Shown: positions 1 through 8,071, numbered from the stretch's first letter. The stretch: DNA of 33,159 nucleotides from Lysobacterales bacterium (GCA_015485125.1 WFUE01000124.1:1-33159), one strand, 5' to 3'. The notes: a model not told the origin generated them from the sequence alone. Translations and numbers: made by a program.

Positions 1-1
1 A

Positions 2-643
2 TACTACATCGACGGCATCGGCCAGACCCAGGTCAACAGCAAGGTGGACATGAGCTTCGCCCGCGGGCTGCGGGCCATCCTGCGCCAGGACCCGGACATC
101 GTCATGGTGGGCGAGATCCGCGATCTGGAAACCGCGCAGGTGGCGGTACAGGCCAGTCTCACCGGCCATCTGGTGCTCTCGACCCTGCACACCAATTCCG
201 CCATCGCCACCGTGGTGCGCCTGCGTGACATGGGTATCGAGCCCTTCCTGCTGGCCTCCTCGCTGGCCGGCGTGCTGTCGCAAAGGCTGGTGCGTCAGCT
301 CTGCCCTCACTGCAAGACGCCCTGGCAGCCGGAGTCGGCCTATCTGGCTGGTCTGGGCCTGCCGGAAGAAACCGTGACCCTGTATCGCGCCAGCGGCTGT
401 GAGCACTGCCGCCAGAGCGGCTATCAGGGCCGCACCGGCATCTACGAACTGCTGGTCGTGGACGAACCCCTGCAGCAGGCCATTCACCGGGAGGCGGCCG
501 AGACCGAACTGGCGCAACTGGCCCGGACCGCTGGCCATCAGAGCCTGTTCCAGGCCGGCTGGCAACTGGCCCGCGAGGGCGTCACCAGCCTGGATGAAGT
601 GCTGCGCGTCAGCCGGGAAGAACCCCGCCATGCCGGCCTTTGA
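2..643 (+). CDS. gspE: T2SS ATPase GspE, C-terminal part (partial)
   Basis: This is the C-terminal third of the hexameric cytoplasmic ATPase that powers type II secretion; the 5' part lies outside the window. Reading in frame from base 2, the fragment shows the conserved stretch [14 protein letters not shown] (Walker B region), then [13 protein letters not shown] (His box). A tetracysteine zinc site follows: CPHC, then CEHC about 33 residues later, leading into GRTGIYELL. This CxxC pair is characteristic of GspE and PilB-type ATPases. The ending EVLRVSREE is typical of GspE. The stop overlaps the gspF start by 14 bases, so the two are translationally coupled. A second, different gspE ends near the right edge of the window, so this is one of two paralogues. 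Confidence 0.93.
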   Translation, partial: YYIDGIGQTQVNSKVDMSFARGLRAILRQDPDIVMVGEIRDLETAQVAVQASLTGHLVLSTLHTNSAIATVVRLRDMGIEPFLLASSLAGVLSQRLVRQLCPHCKTPWQPESAYLAGLGLPEETVTLYRASGCEHCRQSGYQGRTGIYELLVVDEPLQQAIHREAAETELAQLARTAGHQSLFQAGWQLAREGVTSLDEVLRVSREEPRHAGL

Positions 644-1829
644 ATATCAGGCACTGAAACCCGGCGGGCGGGAAACCCGCGGCAACCTGCAGGCCGACAG
701 CGAACGCCATGCCCGCCAGATGCTGCGCGACATGGGCCTGATGCCGCTGGAAGTACAGCCGGCCCGTGGCGACGGCCCGCAGGCCAAGGGCCTGCGGGTG
801 AATGCGGAAGAAATCGCCCTGATCACCCGCCAGCTGGCCGCCATGCTGGCCGCCGGCCTGCCACTGGTGGAAGCCCTGGGCGCGGTGGCGCAGGAAGCCC
901 AGAACCGCTCCCACCGGCTGCTGCTGGACATCCAGGCACAGGTGCGCGAAGGCCAGAGCCTGGCCGATGCCCTGGCCCGGCACCCCGCCAGTTTCGATGC
1001 GCTCTATGTCTCCAGCGTGGCCGCCGGGGAGCAATCCGGCCAGCTGGGGCCGATTTTTCTGCAGCTGGCCGATCAGATCGAACGGCAGCAGCGCTTTCAG
1101 CAGCAGACCCGCCTGGCCCTGCTCTACCCGGCCCTGCTGGCCGTGGTGGCCTTTGCGGTGGTGGCCGGGCTGATGGTCTATGTGGTGCCGCGCATCGTGA
1201 CGGTCTTCGACCGGGCCGGGCAAGGCCTACCGCTGGTCACCCAGTGGCTGGTGACCCTCTCCGCCTTTGCCCGCCATCAGGGCGGCTGGCTGCTGCTGGC
1301 GATGGCCCTGGCCGGTGGCGCCTTTGCACTGTCGCTGCGGCTGCCGGGCTGGCGTCTGCGAGTGGATGGGCTGGCCCTGCGCCTGCCCGTGCTGGGGCAC
1401 TGGTTGCAGCAGGTGCAGGCCACCCGTTTCGCCCGCGCCATGGGCCTGCTGCTCAGTGCGGCGGTGCCGGTGACCGAAGCCCTGCGCATCGCCAGTGGCG
1501 GTATCAGCAATCTGGCCTGGAAGGCCCGCCTGCAACAGGCCGCCCGCAAGGTGGAAGAAGGCCAGGCACTGAGCCGGGCACTGGCGGAAGAAAACCTGCT
1601 GCCACCGGTGATGTTGCGGCTGATTGCCAGCGGCGAGCGCAGCGGCGAGCTGGACACGCTGTTCGCCCACGCCGCCGTCTTGAGCGAGGAGCGGATGCAA
1701 CGGGCCAGTCAGGCCTTCCTGGCCCTGCTGGCACCGGCGCTGGTGCTGCTGGTGGGGGGCATGGTGCTGTTCATCGTGCTGGCCATCCTGCTGCCCATTT
1801 TCAACATGAACCAGCTGGTGGGGCTCTAG
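630..1829 (+). CDS. gspF: T2SS inner-membrane platform protein GspF (copy 1)
   Basis: This 399-residue polytopic inner-membrane protein forms the platform of the secretion pseudopilus together with GspE and GspL/M. Two T2SSF domains are visible. The first runs roughly from residue 65 ([19 protein letters not shown]) to the hydrophobic segment near residue 170-190. The second begins near residue 270 ([19 protein letters not shown]). The C-terminal membrane segment is rich in Leu, Val and Ile and ends PIFNMNQL, as in the family. The ATG at 630 was chosen because the N-terminus MPAFEYQAL is the family's usual start; the reading frame extends upstream of it inside gspE. The stop shares the palindrome CTAG with the stop of the convergent gene on the minus strand. 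It differs strongly from the GspF at 31848-33059. Confidence 0.95.
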   Translation: MPAFEYQALKPGGRETRGNLQADSERHARQMLRDMGLMPLEVQPARGDGPQAKGLRVNAEEIALITRQLAAMLAAGLPLVEALGAVAQEAQNRSHRLLLDIQAQVREGQSLADALARHPASFDALYVSSVAAGEQSGQLGPIFLQLADQIERQQRFQQQTRLALLYPALLAVVAFAVVAGLMVYVVPRIVTVFDRAGQGLPLVTQWLVTLSAFARHQGGWLLLAMALAGGAFALSLRLPGWRLRVDGLALRLPVLGHWLQQVQATRFARAMGLLLSAAVPVTEALRIASGGISNLAWKARLQQAARKVEEGQALSRALAEENLLPPVMLRLIASGERSGELDTLFAHAAVLSEERMQRASQAFLALLAPALVLLVGGMVLFIVLAILLPIFNMNQLVGL

Positions 1830-2857
1830 CCGGGCCTGCGACAGGCCGCCTGAATCTTCTCCAGCGCTTCCGCCTCCGCCAGTGGCAACACCGCTTCGGC
1901 CAGTTGCAGCCATTCATCCCGCTGGGCTTGCAGGGTCTGGCGCAAGGCCGCGCGGTCGCCATCGGACAACCACCGGGCATAAGCGGCTTTCAGATCTCCG
2001 GCCAGCGCCAGCCGCACCCCCTTGAAGTTGGCGAACCAGGCATGGATGGCGTAATCGTCGTCGGCGGCCAGGGCCTGTGGCCAGTAGTATTCCAAATCGG
2101 CCAGCAGATCCTTCAGCGCCCGCAGCCAGCGTTCCAGCGGCCGGCCCAGGCAGTCGTTGACCCGCTCCGGCCAGCCGGCCAGCCGGCGGTCCATCCGCGC
2201 TTCGCCCTGTTCATGCCACATCAGCAGGCGGGCTTCGCGCTCGGTCATGGCTTCCAGCAGGGCATGGGTGTCCTGTTCGCCCACGCTGGCCACCAGCCGC
2301 CCCATGGGCTGATCGGGACGACTGCCGTTGAAGCGCCATTCGTCCAGCCGCTCGAACAGCATCTGCCGCAGGGCGGCGCGGCGGATGTAGACCCGGTTCT
2401 CCTGCAACATGGCCGGCAGCACGGTCAGGCCCCGTTCCAGCTCCCGGCCGGTGATGTAATAGTGCAGGCCTTCATCCTCGAAATGGGCTTCCAGCTCGGC
2501 GAGAAAGAAATGGGGCTGGCCCTGGCGGCCCACACCCGCGCCGTAGAGCAGGCCGTGTGCTTCCAGGGGGGCGGAAATGGCCTGTGCTTCCAGCGGCGGG
2601 TGGCAATCGTCGGTGCAGACCGGCTCGAAATGCTGTTCTTCCACTTCATCCCACAACGCTTCCCGCGCCTGTACCCACTCGCCCAAAGCCTCGCTGTCGA
2701 TGGGGTCGTCGAAGTCCAGCCCCTGTTCCCAGCGGAAGAACTCGCGCATTTTCAGCAGATAGACGCACAGGGTGTCGTTGCGGCCATAGCGGGCATCGGA
2801 AATGAGGCAGTTGCGGTGGATGTTCTCCCGTACCGCCGTGTGCCGGCTCATATCCAT
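1826..2857 (-). CDS. Conserved protein of unknown function (resembles Sfum_1244-type proteins)
   Basis: This is a soluble 343-residue protein with no signal peptide or membrane segment. From memory, the N-terminal pattern (NCLISDARYGRN, then LLKMREFFRWEQGLD) resembles uncharacterised proteins annotated as the Sfum_1244 family; no biochemical role is known to me. The sequence is acidic and helix-rich, with many Trp and Leu residues and no recognisable catalytic motif. Its start overlaps the end of the HIT gene by 10 bases, so the two are probably co-translated. Its TAG stop overlaps the TAG stop of gspF on the other strand within CTAG. The family assignment rests on recalled similarity and needs a profile search. 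Confidence 0.85.
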   Translation of the reverse strand: MDMSRHTAVRENIHRNCLISDARYGRNDTLCVYLLKMREFFRWEQGLDFDDPIDSEALGEWVQAREALWDEVEEQHFEPVCTDDCHPPLEAQAISAPLEAHGLLYGAGVGRQGQPHFFLAELEAHFEDEGLHYYITGRELERGLTVLPAMLQENRVYIRRAALRQMLFERLDEWRFNGSRPDQPMGRLVASVGEQDTHALLEAMTEREARLLMWHEQGEARMDRRLAGWPERVNDCLGRPLERWLRALKDLLADLEYYWPQALAADDDYAIHAWFANFKGVRLALAGDLKAAYARWLSDGDRAALRQTLQAQRDEWLQLAEAVLPLAEAEALEKIQAACRRPG

Positions 2858-3294
2858 TGAAAACCGTCCGGCAGATGGGGGCTGATCTGGCGCTGGAAAT
2901 CCGCCAACGCTTCCGGCGACCAGGGCGTGGGCGGGCTGTGCCCCCAGACCGGGTCAGGCCAGGCCGGGTCATCCTGGCAGCGGAAGACCACATGCACATG
3001 CAACTGCGGCACCACATTGCCCAGGGCGCCGATATTGACCTTGTCCGCACCCAGCACCGGCTTGAGCGCCTCGGAAAGCTGCAGGCTCTCCTGGAGCAAC
3101 TGGCCCTGCGCCTGGGCCGGCAGCTCATACCATTCGCTGACCTGCCGGGTATCCGGCACCAGCACGAACCACGGGTAGCGCATGTCGTCCATCAACAGCA
3201 GCCAGGAAAGCGGCAAACGCCCCAGCAGATTGCAATCCGCCAGCAACTGCGGGTGGATGTGCTCGGTCAATGCCTGATTGTGCCGACCTTTCAT
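2848..3294 (-). CDS. HIT family nucleotide hydrolase/transferase
   Basis: This 148-residue protein belongs to the histidine-triad superfamily, which cleaves nucleoside phosphates such as dinucleoside polyphosphates or AMP conjugates in the cytoplasm. The signature is VVPQLHVHVVFR near residues 94-105. The first triad His is Gln, as in many bacterial members, and His99 and His101 are retained, His99 being the expected nucleophile. Upstream elements such as WFVLVPD and NIGALGN also fit the HIT fold. The ATG at 3294 has a strong ribosome binding site (GAGGAG) about 8 bases upstream. The gene ends 10 bases inside the start of the conserved unknown protein. The exact substrate cannot be told from sequence. 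Confidence 0.92.
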   Translation of the reverse strand: MKGRHNQALTEHIHPQLLADCNLLGRLPLSWLLLMDDMRYPWFVLVPDTRQVSEWYELPAQAQGQLLQESLQLSEALKPVLGADKVNIGALGNVVPQLHVHVVFRCQDDPAWPDPVWGHSPPTPWSPEALADFQRQISPHLPDGFQWI

Positions 3295-3382
3295 GCTGTG
3301 CTCTCCTCTGTAAGAGCCGGTAACCGCGGCGGAAACCCGGGCTGCTCATGCCACAGGTTTGCCATGCCTGTTGCTGGGCGAT

Positions 3383-3595
3383 TCAGGCGTACTTCAGCCT
3401 GCCACGCGGCTCGGGTATGGGGCGATTGAGCGCCCTGGCGGTTTCGATCCATTCCTCGATCACCCGCTGCGCATTGACAACTGCCTGTTCGTACGTCGGG
3501 CCATCCGCCATGCAACCGGGCAGTTCCGGGACTTCGACCACGAAACACTGATCTGCCTCGCTCCAGTATATGATTAGTTCATATCTAATCGACAT
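3383..3595 (-). CDS. hicB: HicB-type antitoxin, short form
   Basis: This 70-residue protein consists almost only of the HicB partial RNase H-like fold. The pattern FVVEVPELPGCMADGPTYEQAVVNA is the family hallmark; the product would bind and neutralise the HicA ribonuclease. There is no C-terminal helix-turn-helix or ribbon-helix-helix DNA-binding part, so it is the short class in which autoregulation is less obvious. It starts 11 bases before the hicA stop, giving the usual toxin-first order and coupling. The 88 bases between its stop and the HIT gene show no further gene. Confidence 0.9.
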   Translation of the reverse strand: MSIRYELIIYWSEADQCFVVEVPELPGCMADGPTYEQAVVNAQRVIEEWIETARALNRPIPEPRGRLKYA

Positions 3596-3845
3596 GCTGC
3601 GCTCCCAAGCGATATTTCACCAGCAAACCTCTAACCTGCTTGACTTGATAAGGCTTGGCCTTGTTGCCTTTTGGTTGCAGGTTGATGATTTCCTCCATAC
3701 TATCATGGGTAAAAATGTGATGATCTCCCTTCACTCGCTGCACAAAGCCCAGCCGGATCAGCAAGGTGCACAAAGCGGCAAATTCGATATTGGAATCCGC
3801 ACTGCCTTGCAGAATCTTGCTGCGCAGTTTCGCGTACTTGCCCAT
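3585..3845 (-). CDS. hicA: HicA-type mRNA interferase toxin
   Basis: This 86-residue HicA toxin has a double-stranded-RNA-binding-like fold and cleaves mRNA when free of HicB. It carries GFVQRVKGDHHIF with the catalytic His of the G-x-HHIF motif (about residues 32-44), then the family's INLQPKGNKAKPYQVKQVR stretch. The open frame extends 29 codons further upstream, but ATG 3845 gives MGKYAKLRSKIL, the usual N-terminus of this subfamily, and was therefore chosen. No strong ribosome binding site precedes it, which is common for toxins. The gene looks intact. A palindrome and repeats lie upstream at 3916-3936. Confidence 0.9.
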   Translation of the reverse strand: MGKYAKLRSKILQGSADSNIEFAALCTLLIRLGFVQRVKGDHHIFTHDSMEEIINLQPKGNKAKPYQVKQVRGLLVKYRLGAQHVD

Positions 3846-3915
3846 GGCAACAGGCCCGGCTGATTTCGAGACGAATGACCGTATTGATAGCACAGAACAG
3901 GCGAGGCTGGTAGTT

Positions 3916-3936
3916 TTTGTGCACAAAGGCACAAAG
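3916..3936. promoter_or_regulatory. Candidate operator of the hicAB operon
   Basis: A perfect 12-base palindrome TTTGTGCACAAA (3916-3927) is followed directly by an 8-base tandem duplication GCACAAAG (3921-3928 and 3929-3936). It lies about 70-90 bases upstream of the hicA start and just after the stop of the nucleoside hydrolase gene. Its position and symmetry suit a toxin-antitoxin operator, but the short HicB lacks a visible DNA-binding domain, so the binding protein is unknown. Confidence 0.4.
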
Positions 3937-3941
3937 GCGTA

Positions 3942-4871
3942 TCAATTACCGGTGAGTACCCGATGCAGACGCTGATGGAAGCGCGCCCGATCCACGGCCA
4001 TGACCAGCTGATGACGTGGTAGCTGGGGGTGGTCCTGACGCCAGTCCACCACCGACTGGCCCCGGCTCAGTTCGCCGGTCAGTTCCAGCCGCACGCCCCG
4101 TTCCAGTTGCTCGGTCACCAGATCCGGTTCCAGCGTTACCGCCATGGCCAGCGGGTCGGCGGCGTAGAAGTCCACGGCCTGGCGCTGTTTCAGCCACTGG
4201 CGCACATGACCGGAGATGCGCCGGTAGAACACCGCCAGCTCGCTGTCAGCGGCCAGCCAGGCTTCCATTTCCACCAGCGGCAGGCTGTTGCGGGTCACCA
4301 CTTCCCAGTCCACGATCTGCGCGCCGGGCCAGTGGTCCAGCACGAACCGGGCCGCTTCCGGGTCGGCAAAGAAGTTGAATTCTGCCGCGCTTCTGGGGGT
4401 GTTGCCATGGGCCGTGAAGGCACCGCCCATGATGACGAAACGGGAAACCAGTTGCGGCAACGCCGGTTCCAGATGCAAAGCCAGGGCGATATTGGTCAGC
4501 GGCCCCAGCGCCAGCAGGGTATATTCACCCGCTGCCGCCCGTGCCATGCGCACCAGTGCCTGGGCGGCATGTTCAGGCTCCGGCCGGGCCGAGGGGGCCG
4601 GCAGGTCGCAATCGCCGAAACCATCCCGGCCATGCACATAGGCCGCATCCTCGCCCGGCAGCACCAGTGGATGGGCACAGCCGGGATAGACCGGGCAATC
4701 CAGTCGCAATAGATCCTTCAGCCGCAGGGCATTGCGGGTGACGGCCTCCAGCCCCACATTGCCGCCCACGGTGAACAGGGCGGCCAGCTCGCAGGCCGGC
4801 TCTCGCGCCGCCATCATGATGGCCAGCGCGTCATCCACACCGGGGTCGGTATCCACCAGCAAACGCATCAT
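3942..4871 (-). CDS. Inosine-uridine preferring nucleoside hydrolase
   Basis: This 309-residue cytoplasmic enzyme hydrolyses the N-glycosidic bond of nucleosides to ribose and free base, feeding salvage. The N-terminal calcium-binding motif DTDPGVDDALA (Asp7, Asp9, Asp13, Asp14) is intact. Other family signatures are LLALGPLTNIALAL, FVIMGGAF, EFNFFADPEAA and a C-terminal FYAADPLAMAV carrying the last metal-binding Asp. Its length fits the family (about 310-320). Two adjacent ATG codons occur at 4871 and 4868; the GAGG upstream is spaced slightly better for 4868, which would give MRLLVDTD. Base specificity cannot be read from sequence. It may be transcribed alone, because the hicA gene downstream has its own candidate control region. 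Confidence 0.93.
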   Translation of the reverse strand: MMRLLVDTDPGVDDALAIMMAAREPACELAALFTVGGNVGLEAVTRNALRLKDLLRLDCPVYPGCAHPLVLPGEDAAYVHGRDGFGDCDLPAPSARPEPEHAAQALVRMARAAAGEYTLLALGPLTNIALALHLEPALPQLVSRFVIMGGAFTAHGNTPRSAAEFNFFADPEAARFVLDHWPGAQIVDWEVVTRNSLPLVEMEAWLAADSELAVFYRRISGHVRQWLKQRQAVDFYAADPLAMAVTLEPDLVTEQLERGVRLELTGELSRGQSVVDWRQDHPQLPRHQLVMAVDRARFHQRLHRVLTGN

Positions 4872-4886
4872 GCGCGCCTCATTTCT

Positions 4887-4914
4887 TTGAAAATCATCAT
4901 CTTCGTGCTATATT
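4887..4914 (+). promoter_or_regulatory. Sigma-70-like promoter for the small ORF
   Basis: TTGAAA (4887-4892) and TATATT (4909-4914) are separated by 16 bases, each one mismatch from consensus, in a locally AT-rich stretch. The small ORF starts about 40 bases downstream of the -10 box. Confidence 0.5.
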
Positions 4915-4954
4915 CTTATTCAGTTTCTAAGGTATGTTTAGCAACTAACTGATT

Positions 4955-5128
4955 ATGAAAGAAAATACCTCGCAAGATATCTTGCAAGCCGATGGCATCG
5001 AAGTGACTTACCTCACGGAGGAGGAAGCCCGTTCGCTGGCCGGCCAGTTGTCCGAGATCGAGGACAGCTGGTTTCTCAGCGGCTATCAACACCCGGACAG
5101 CGCCCTGTTGCGGGAATTACAAGCATAA
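4955..5128 (+). CDS. Small protein of unknown function (57 aa)
   Basis: An ATG-to-TAA frame of 58 codons encodes an acidic soluble peptide beginning MKENTSQDILQADG and ending LLRELQA. It has no signal peptide, transmembrane segment or known motif that I recognise. It is credible as a gene because it has a candidate promoter upstream (4887-4914), a hairpin terminator immediately downstream (5145-5180), and no competing gene on either strand. No clear ribosome binding site is seen. A 14-base perfect palindrome lies within codons 6-11. The function is unknown. Confidence 0.55.
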   Translation: MKENTSQDILQADGIEVTYLTEEEARSLAGQLSEIEDSWFLSGYQHPDSALLRELQA

Positions 5129-5144
5129 TCCATAACAACCACTG

Positions 5145-5180
5145 GCTCGCCTGACAGGAGGTCCGGGCGAGCATCCTTTC
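5145..5180 (+). terminator. Hairpin terminator after the small ORF
   Basis: GCTCGCCTG (5145-5153) pairs with CGGGCGAGC (5164-5172) as a 9-bp stem with one G-U pair and a 10-base loop, followed by the pyrimidine-rich ATCCTTTCTT. On the other strand no T-run follows, so it chiefly serves the plus-strand ORF. Confidence 0.55.
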
Positions 5181-5199
5181 TTGCCAGCCAAACCCCGGG

Positions 5200-6834
5200 C
5201 TATTCAAAGCCATCGGCGAATACCACCCCGGTACGCGCCCCTTCGAAACCATCCTGAAACACGGCTCCTTCTTCGCAACCACTGACGCGGAAAGAGAAGA
5301 TGCGCGTACGCCAGTTGGCCGCCGGGTTGTATTCTCCCGTGCCCCAATAGCGGCAGCCATCCTGCGGGTCCACCACCAGGCTGTTGTAATCCCCATAGCG
5401 GAAACTGCCATTGGCTGCCTGCCCATCCACCAGCACCTGCTCGGCTCCCAGCACGCCGGCTGCATCGCCCGGAGCGCGGGCCATCACCGCCAGCCCCGGA
5501 TACACACTGCTGTTGTCCACCCGGTTGTAGATCAGGGCCAGGCGGCCGGATTCATCCATGGCCACGCTGCCCATCCAGCGGTGGATGCCATCGGCCAGGT
5601 CATTGACCCCTTCCTGCACCAGTGCCCAGCCACTGCCGGCGGGCGTCAGCTCCAGCCAGCGCGTGGCGGCGCGGTCACTGCCGTCGGCGTCGGTGGCGAA
5701 GGCCGCGACGATATGCTGGCTGCCATCGGCCAGCTGCCGCCAGGAAGCCGGCCACATCACCACTTCCCGCAGCGGGTCCAGGCGGGTGGCCGTACCCGGC
5801 TGCTGCAAACACTGGAAGGTGGTCAGGCCACAGAGGTCGGAATCGAATTCGCTGATGGCCAGCCGTGCCGGCCCTTGCAACACGGAGTTGCCCGCCGTGG
5901 CCCAGTCCATGCTCAGTGACCACAGTTCGAGAAAATCCGCCGCGGGATCGGGGGTGGCCTCATGGGCTTCATCATCCACATGACGCAGGAACAGGGCCGG
6001 CCCGGCCGGCTGGGTGAATCCGGTCTGGTTGACGCCCTGCAAGGCGTTGAAGCTGAAGCCGGACAGGGGCGGCACCCCGGTGAATACCTGCGGCGTCACC
6101 GGCTGGCCGGCGAGAATATCCGCCCGGTTGAAGGCATAGATGTAGGGGCCGCCCTCGTTGGTGGTGAGGTAGTAGCCGTCGCCCCACTGGATGAACTTCG
6201 GATAATCGGGAAAGCCGCCGTCCTGCGAGACAAACTCGTAAACCTGCCAGACCGTGGAAGTCAGGTCCTCCGTGGCCGAGACATAGAGGCACCAGCTGGC
6301 CGGGGTGAATTCACTGAGTAACCAGCGATGGGCCAGCCGGTCATAGTGAGCGATGGGGTCGCCATAGCCATCCGTGGCGCAATTGCTGCCGGAACCGGTG
6401 GCCAGCGAGCCCAGGGTAAAGCGCATAACCGGGCCCTGTGCCGGCTGATTGCGATCCAGCACCCGCACGGTGGAACCGCTATAGTCATTGATCATCTGTA
6501 CCACCTGCCGCGCGCCGGCGGCCAGTACCGGGTCGGGCGGGTTCACGCCCGAAAACCCTTCGCCATCGGCGTTGAACAGCATTTGCACGCTGGCACCGCC
6601 CTGGCCTGCACGCAGGGGCAGGGCCTGACCGGCACCGGCTGTGGCGGCCCGCTTGTCGCCACCGGGGCGACTCTGGCGGGGCACCTCGCGGATAGGCATG
6701 CCCGGTTGCCATTCGACCGGGGCCTGCAAACGCTGGGGTTGCAGGGTCAACGGGGCCACCGTGGGCAGGGGCCGCCCGTGAATCTCCGCCGCCTGTGCAC
6801 TCGGCAGCAGCAAAAAGGCCAGCAGCCACTTCAT
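5200..6834 (-). CDS. Large secreted protein with duplicated VFxDGFE tail
   Basis: This 544-residue exported protein has a clear Sec signal (MKWLLAFLLLPSAQAA) and about 525 mature residues rich in Trp, Tyr, Gly and Asp, with a few Cys. The body contains repeated strand-like segments (YPKFIQWGDGYYLTTNEGG, ASWRQLADGSQHIVAAF, RYGDYNSLVVDPQDGCRYWGTGEY) that suggest a beta-propeller-like extracellular fold; this is inference. The C-terminus carries VFQDGFE and then VFADGFE as the last seven residues. I recall similar DGFE/DRFE endings on many secreted proteins of Xanthomonadales-like bacteria. Its ATG overlaps the TGA of the preceding gene by four bases (ATGA), so it is co-translated with the exported beta-rich protein. 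No catalytic motif is recognised. Confidence 0.85.
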   Translation of the reverse strand: MKWLLAFLLLPSAQAAEIHGRPLPTVAPLTLQPQRLQAPVEWQPGMPIREVPRQSRPGGDKRAATAGAGQALPLRAGQGGASVQMLFNADGEGFSGVNPPDPVLAAGARQVVQMINDYSGSTVRVLDRNQPAQGPVMRFTLGSLATGSGSNCATDGYGDPIAHYDRLAHRWLLSEFTPASWCLYVSATEDLTSTVWQVYEFVSQDGGFPDYPKFIQWGDGYYLTTNEGGPYIYAFNRADILAGQPVTPQVFTGVPPLSGFSFNALQGVNQTGFTQPAGPALFLRHVDDEAHEATPDPAADFLELWSLSMDWATAGNSVLQGPARLAISEFDSDLCGLTTFQCLQQPGTATRLDPLREVVMWPASWRQLADGSQHIVAAFATDADGSDRAATRWLELTPAGSGWALVQEGVNDLADGIHRWMGSVAMDESGRLALIYNRVDNSSVYPGLAVMARAPGDAAGVLGAEQVLVDGQAANGSFRYGDYNSLVVDPQDGCRYWGTGEYNPAANWRTRIFSFRVSGCEEGAVFQDGFEGARTGVVFADGFE

Positions 6835-7607
6835 GGAGGCGGCTCCAGCAAGGCCCGGTAGACCAGCAGCACATCGCCACCGTCCGATTGCAGTTGATAC
6901 CAGTGAAGGCTGCGCCCGCGCTGGATCACGCGGTAGCGGCCCTGTTTCTTCACCGCCAGCAGATCCGGCAGATCCACCAGCACGTCTCCTCCAGTCAGTG
7001 CTTCGATGCGAATATCCTCCAGTTGGTTGAACACCAGTTTCACCGTGCCCGACGAGCTGGCCAGTTTCTGCCGGGTGGGCCGGGCCCCGTCCAGCAGGCT
7101 GTAGAGCACGACATCCCCGTGGGCGGACCAGGCATCCACATCCCCACGGGCCTTGAGTTCGAGATCACTGCCTTGTGAACGGATTTTCAGATGATTGTCC
7201 AGCGGTTTTTTCATCCACAGCCGGCCGGTTTCCAGCCACAATTCCAGTGCCGGGCCAGGTGGCAGCCACAGCACCACATCCACGCGCCGGTCCGCAGCGG
7301 GCTCGTCCCGCTCATCCTGCCATTGAATGATCCACCGCAGCCGACCTTCCGTGACCTGAGCCTTGAGCCGGGGTGTGCCGGCATCACGGGACTGGGCCAC
7401 GGCGTGGATTTCCAGCAGGCCGTTTTCCGACCGGCGCAGCCGGACATCGCCCCAGGGGTTGTTCAGCATCACCGTGGTGATGCCGGCAACGGCCCGCTGA
7501 TCATGCAGGCGGTCCATGCGCCATTCCGGCGCTTCGGTGGAACGCACCGTCTGCGCCACTGCCGCGCCCATCAGCAGAAGCCAGAGCAGCCCTGCCCTAA
7601 CGTACAT
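6831..7607 (-). CDS. Exported beta-rich protein, DUF4097-like
   Basis: This protein of about 258 residues has a signal peptide (MYVRAGLLWLLLMGAAVAQ). The mature part alternates strand-like segments such as TTVMLNNPWGDVRLRRSEN, GDVVLYSLLDG and GGDVLVDLPDL, a pattern like the repetitive beta-helix proteins grouped under DUF4097/DUF2807; this is recalled resemblance. The frame also opens at a TTG at 7619, but ATG 7607 gives a proper signal peptide and is preferred. It overlaps the glutaredoxin-like gene upstream by 11 bases and the secreted protein downstream by four, so the three form one operon. It probably acts in the periplasm; no enzymatic residues are seen. Confidence 0.82.
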   Translation of the reverse strand: MYVRAGLLWLLLMGAAVAQTVRSTEAPEWRMDRLHDQRAVAGITTVMLNNPWGDVRLRRSENGLLEIHAVAQSRDAGTPRLKAQVTEGRLRWIIQWQDERDEPAADRRVDVVLWLPPGPALELWLETGRLWMKKPLDNHLKIRSQGSDLELKARGDVDAWSAHGDVVLYSLLDGARPTRQKLASSSGTVKLVFNQLEDIRIEALTGGDVLVDLPDLLAVKKQGRYRVIQRGRSLHWYQLQSDGGDVLLVYRALLEPPP

Positions 7608-7941
7608 GAGCGCGCACAAAATTCAGCAGGGTGGCCGGGTCCACGGCCGCTTCCAGCACGTCTCCGTTGGGCGCCTGCAACACGGGCACTTTTTCATCCC
7701 AGCGCTGGTGCCATTCCAGCCGCTCGTCCACATCCCGCACTTCCAGCGCCAGGGCGGGAAAACGCTGGCGGAAGGCCTGTTCGGCCTGCTCGCACAAATG
7801 GCAACCTTCGCGACTGTAGAGATAGAACGGCGCACTGCCCTTTTTCTGCTGCCGAATCAACGGCATGAAGGCATTGACCAGTACCGCGAATACCACCAGG
7901 GCACCCAGGGCAAGCCATTGTTCCGTGGTCCAGCCGGACAT
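7597..7941 (-). CDS. Membrane-anchored glutaredoxin-like protein
   Basis: This 114-residue protein has an N-terminal transmembrane helix (about residues 8-27, WLALGALVVFAVLVNAFMPL) followed by a thioredoxin-fold domain. That domain starts FYLYSREGCHLCEQA and contains a CxxC redox motif (CHLC). DVDE and VPVLQAPNGD fit the cis-proline loop of the glutaredoxin-like DUF836 family. It could reduce or oxidise thiols of envelope proteins. Topology is not certain: a basic segment (RQQKKG) after the helix favours the domain on the cytoplasmic side. It is the first gene of the three-gene minus-strand operon and lies divergent from ndh. Confidence 0.86.
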   Translation of the reverse strand: MSGWTTEQWLALGALVVFAVLVNAFMPLIRQQKKGSAPFYLYSREGCHLCEQAEQAFRQRFPALALEVRDVDERLEWHQRWDEKVPVLQAPNGDVLEAAVDPATLLNFVRAHVR

Positions 7942-8071
7942 GCGGCCCTCCGTTTGTTCAAACTGTACCTAGCATACCGTGAGCCCGCCGCTTGTGCACA
8001 CCTCTCCTGTCCGGGTCATTGTGCTGTCATGGCAGCCTGCTACCATGAGCCTATTTGCAAGGAATGATGCC

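Noticed and set aside
2-1829. Type IV pilus pilB-pilC instead of gspE-gspF
   Set aside because: The EVLRVSREE ending and the MPAFEYQAL start fit the T2SS forms better, and no pilin or pilD gene is adjacent in the window.
1244-2860. Open frame of 538 codons on the plus strand
   Set aside because: It overlaps gspF out of frame and then lies antisense to the conserved unknown gene; the composition is a shadow pattern.
7942-8071. Promoters between the glutaredoxin-like gene and ndh
   Set aside because: Candidates such as TTGTGC with TACCAT match the consensus poorly; promoters must exist here but none can be singled out.
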